Positions 62,463 to 64,000 of a stretch of 64,000 bases of DNA are shown piece by piece (positions within the stretch are counted from its first letter, which is position 1; the number at the start of each line of letters is the position of its first letter). Source of the DNA: an uncultured Bacteroidales bacterium (GTDB lineage: Bacteria > Bacteroidota > Bacteroidia > Bacteroidales > Muribaculaceae); the NCBI GenBank assembly GCA_947573135.1, contig CANPDU010000002.1, positions 1-64,000 of the forward strand, in the 5' to 3' direction. The translations under genes and the position numbers were made by a program. Below the pieces are notes generated by a model, which ran no database searches, was not told the DNA's origin, and worked only from the letters and a program-made list of their open reading frames with translations.

Positions 62463-63935
62463 ATGAAAAAAATCATCATAGCCTCAATCCTGCTCTCCGC
62501 CTCGGCCACTGCGGCCCGCGCCGGTGTCATTGTCGACAACGTCGCCGTCGAAAACTTCACTGCCGAGCGCAACGGCAACTACCTCGCCATCGCCATGGAC
62601 GTCGACCTTTCAGGCCTCGACGTCAAGACTAACAATTGCGTCGTGCTCAGCCCCTGCCTCATCAACGGCGCCGACACTCTCGCCCTCGACCCCATAGCGG
62701 TCTACGGCCGTCGCCGCTACTACCACTATCTCCGCTCCGGCGCCGACAGCCTCGTGCCCGCGCCCGACCGCAGTTTCGTCTACCGCGCCTCCGACCGACC
62801 CGATGCCGTCAGCTACAGCCGTCTCGTCAGCTATCAGCCGTGGATGGACGGAGCCGTTCTCACCATGCGGCGCATCGACCGCGGATGCTGCGGCAAGGTT
62901 CTCCTTGCCGACAGCGGCGAGATCGGGCGCTGCATCCTGCCGCAGACCGACACCGACATACTCAACTCGGCCGTATTCTTCCCCGAGCTTGTCTATATCC
63001 GTCCTGCAGGCGAGCGCGAAAAACACCGCGCACTTGAAGGCCGGGCCTACATCGACTTCCCCGTCAACCGCACCGAGATCCGACCCGACTACCGCCGCAA
63101 CAGCGCCGAGCTCGCCGCAATAATAGCCACAATCGACACCGTCCGCAACGACCGCGACGCCTCGATCGACACCGTCACACTCAAAGGCTACGCATCGCCC
63201 GAAAGCCCATACGCCAACAACCGCCGTCTCGCTATCGGCCGTACGGAGGCGCTACGCCGCTACATCAACCGCCTCTATGACTTCGGCTCGGCCACCGTCA
63301 TCACCGACTACGAGCCCGAAGATTGGGACGGACTCCGCCGCGCCGTAGCCTCTTCTAACCTCGACAACCGAGATGCTATCATCGCCCTTATCGACAGCGA
63401 CATGGATCCCGACGCAAAAGAAGCCCGCATCAAGGCCCTCTATCCCGACGACTACAGCTTCATGCTCCAGACTTATTATCCCGCTCTGCGCCATACCGAC
63501 TACCGCGTCTCCTACGTAGTGCGCTCATTCTCCGATCCCGCCGAGATACTGCGCATCATGAAATCACGGCCACAGAACCTCGACCAGAACGAATTCTACG
63601 TCGCAGCCAGCGAACTCGAGCCCGGATCCGACGAATTTACCGAAGTGTTTGAGACCGCCGTCCGAATGTTCCCCGACGATGAGATCGCAAATCTCAACGC
63701 CGCCAATGCCGCCATGCGCCGCGGCGACCTCGACGGCGCCGACCGCTATCTTGCCAAAGCCGGATCGTCGCCCGAAGCCGTTTACGCCCGCGGAGCTGTG
63801 GCCATCCGACGCTACGACTTCGACACCGCCCGACGCTATCTGCGCCAGGCCGCCGACGCCGGACTTCGCCAGGCCGAGCTTACACTCGACGAACTCAACG
63901 AAAAAACATCAAAATACAACTCAGAAAACAAATAA
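62463..63935 (+). CDS. DUF3868/OmpA-like protein with TPR tail
   Basis: 490 residues. Signal peptide (MKKIIIASILLSASATAARA). Residues ~20-180 match the DUF3868 beta-rich domain, ~195-345 are OmpA-like (YIDFPVNRTEIRPDYRRNSAELAAIIATID...GYASPESPYANNRRLAIGRTEALRRYI) and the last ~110 form TPR-like helices (ANAAMRRGDLDGADRYLAKAGSSPEAVYARGAVAIRRYDFDTARRYLRQAADAGLRQAELTL). Likely a periplasmic or outer-membrane anchor of a fimbria-type system. The gene is clearly GC-richer than the rest of the window. Confidence 0.85.
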   Translation: MKKIIIASILLSASATAARAGVIVDNVAVENFTAERNGNYLAIAMDVDLSGLDVKTNNCVVLSPCLINGADTLALDPIAVYGRRRYYHYLRSGADSLVPAPDRSFVYRASDRPDAVSYSRLVSYQPWMDGAVLTMRRIDRGCCGKVLLADSGEIGRCILPQTDTDILNSAVFFPELVYIRPAGEREKHRALEGRAYIDFPVNRTEIRPDYRRNSAELAAIIATIDTVRNDRDASIDTVTLKGYASPESPYANNRRLAIGRTEALRRYINRLYDFGSATVITDYEPEDWDGLRRAVASSNLDNRDAIIALIDSDMDPDAKEARIKALYPDDYSFMLQTYYPALRHTDYRVSYVVRSFSDPAEILRIMKSRPQNLDQNEFYVAASELEPGSDEFTEVFETAVRMFPDDEIANLNAANAAMRRGDLDGADRYLAKAGSSPEAVYARGAVAIRRYDFDTARRYLRQAADAGLRQAELTLDELNEKTSKYNSENK

Positions 63936-63967
63936 TAATTCAATAATTAACCCTAAAAACTTTCACA

Positions 63968-64000
63968 ATGAAAAAGAAATTTTATCAATTTTTCCTGTTC
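63968..64000 (+). CDS. Start of the next operon gene, cut by the window end
   Basis: ATG 63968 begins MKKKFYQFFLF, a signal-peptide-like start 32 bases after the DUF3868 stop. By context probably a fimbrillin-type or related surface protein; only 11 residues are visible. Confidence 0.45.
   Translation, partial: MKKKFYQFFLF

Overview
The window is a chromosomal segment from a member of the Bacteroidales, most likely Muribaculaceae or a close relative. Supporting signs are many promoters of the Bacteroidota type (TTG or TTTG, 19-21 bases, TAnnTTTG), TonB-dependent receptors with a carboxypeptidase-regulatory N-terminus, a GLPGLI-family protein, a BlaR1/BlaI-like pair, PorQ, a long PurF-like amidophosphoribosyltransferase, DUF4250, and a terminal DUF3575 plus DUF3868/OmpA pair typical of Bacteroidales fimbria-type loci. 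I see no rRNA, complete tRNA, CRISPR array, phage or insertion sequence. Assignment below order level is inference.

Layout. 1-4.9 kb: accessory, partly AT-rich: a Fic enzyme, two exported proteins of unknown function, an orphan glycyl-radical-type activase and a TonB-C protein. 4.9-23 kb: mostly housekeeping: tatD and a polyprenyl synthase (minus strand); DUF4250-uvrD/pcrA-nspC-glycosyltransferase-radC (plus); a purF-like gene; a GH13 lipoprotein; dnaG, trpB2, ispE, grpE, dnaJ. 23-33 kb: a MalY/PatB-type aminotransferase overlapping dapF, a TonB receptor with an OB-fold lipoprotein, a flavin reductase-rubredoxin fusion and a MATE exporter with an attenuator-like leader. 33-38.4 kb: a decayed or shuffled zone with a truncated flavodoxin, AraC and LuxR-type regulators (the latter apparently frameshifted), a remnant of an outer-membrane protein gene and an archaeal-type ATPase. 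38.4-49.7 kb (minus): outer-membrane receptor-GLPGLI-blaR1-blaI, then an RND tripartite efflux operon. 49.9-53.6 kb: porQ-cmk-ispH-exonuclease-small membrane protein-lipoprotein. 53.8 kb: a candidate stand-alone small RNA. 54-61.4 kb: a thioredoxin-fold protein, crcB broken by an in-frame stop, prolyl oligopeptidase, a lipoprotein and two metallo-beta-lactamase-fold hydrolases. 61.4-64 kb: a candidate invertible promoter followed by the DUF3575/DUF3868 operon, cut by the window end.

The most interesting signal is at 61489-61750. Perfect 18-bp inverted repeats enclose 226 bp that contains one good -7 element (TATCTTTG), which reads leftward, away from the fimbria-type operon. This fits a phase-variable promoter caught in the OFF state. 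A third, partial repeat copy lies inside it. Other regulatory candidates are the small RNA at 53841-53905, the MATE leader attenuator, a BlaI-type operator inside its own promoter, and a palindrome over the -7 box upstream of grpE-dnaJ. Several genes look recently damaged (crcB, the LuxR regulator, the flavodoxin, an outer-membrane protein remnant); some of these could be assembly errors.
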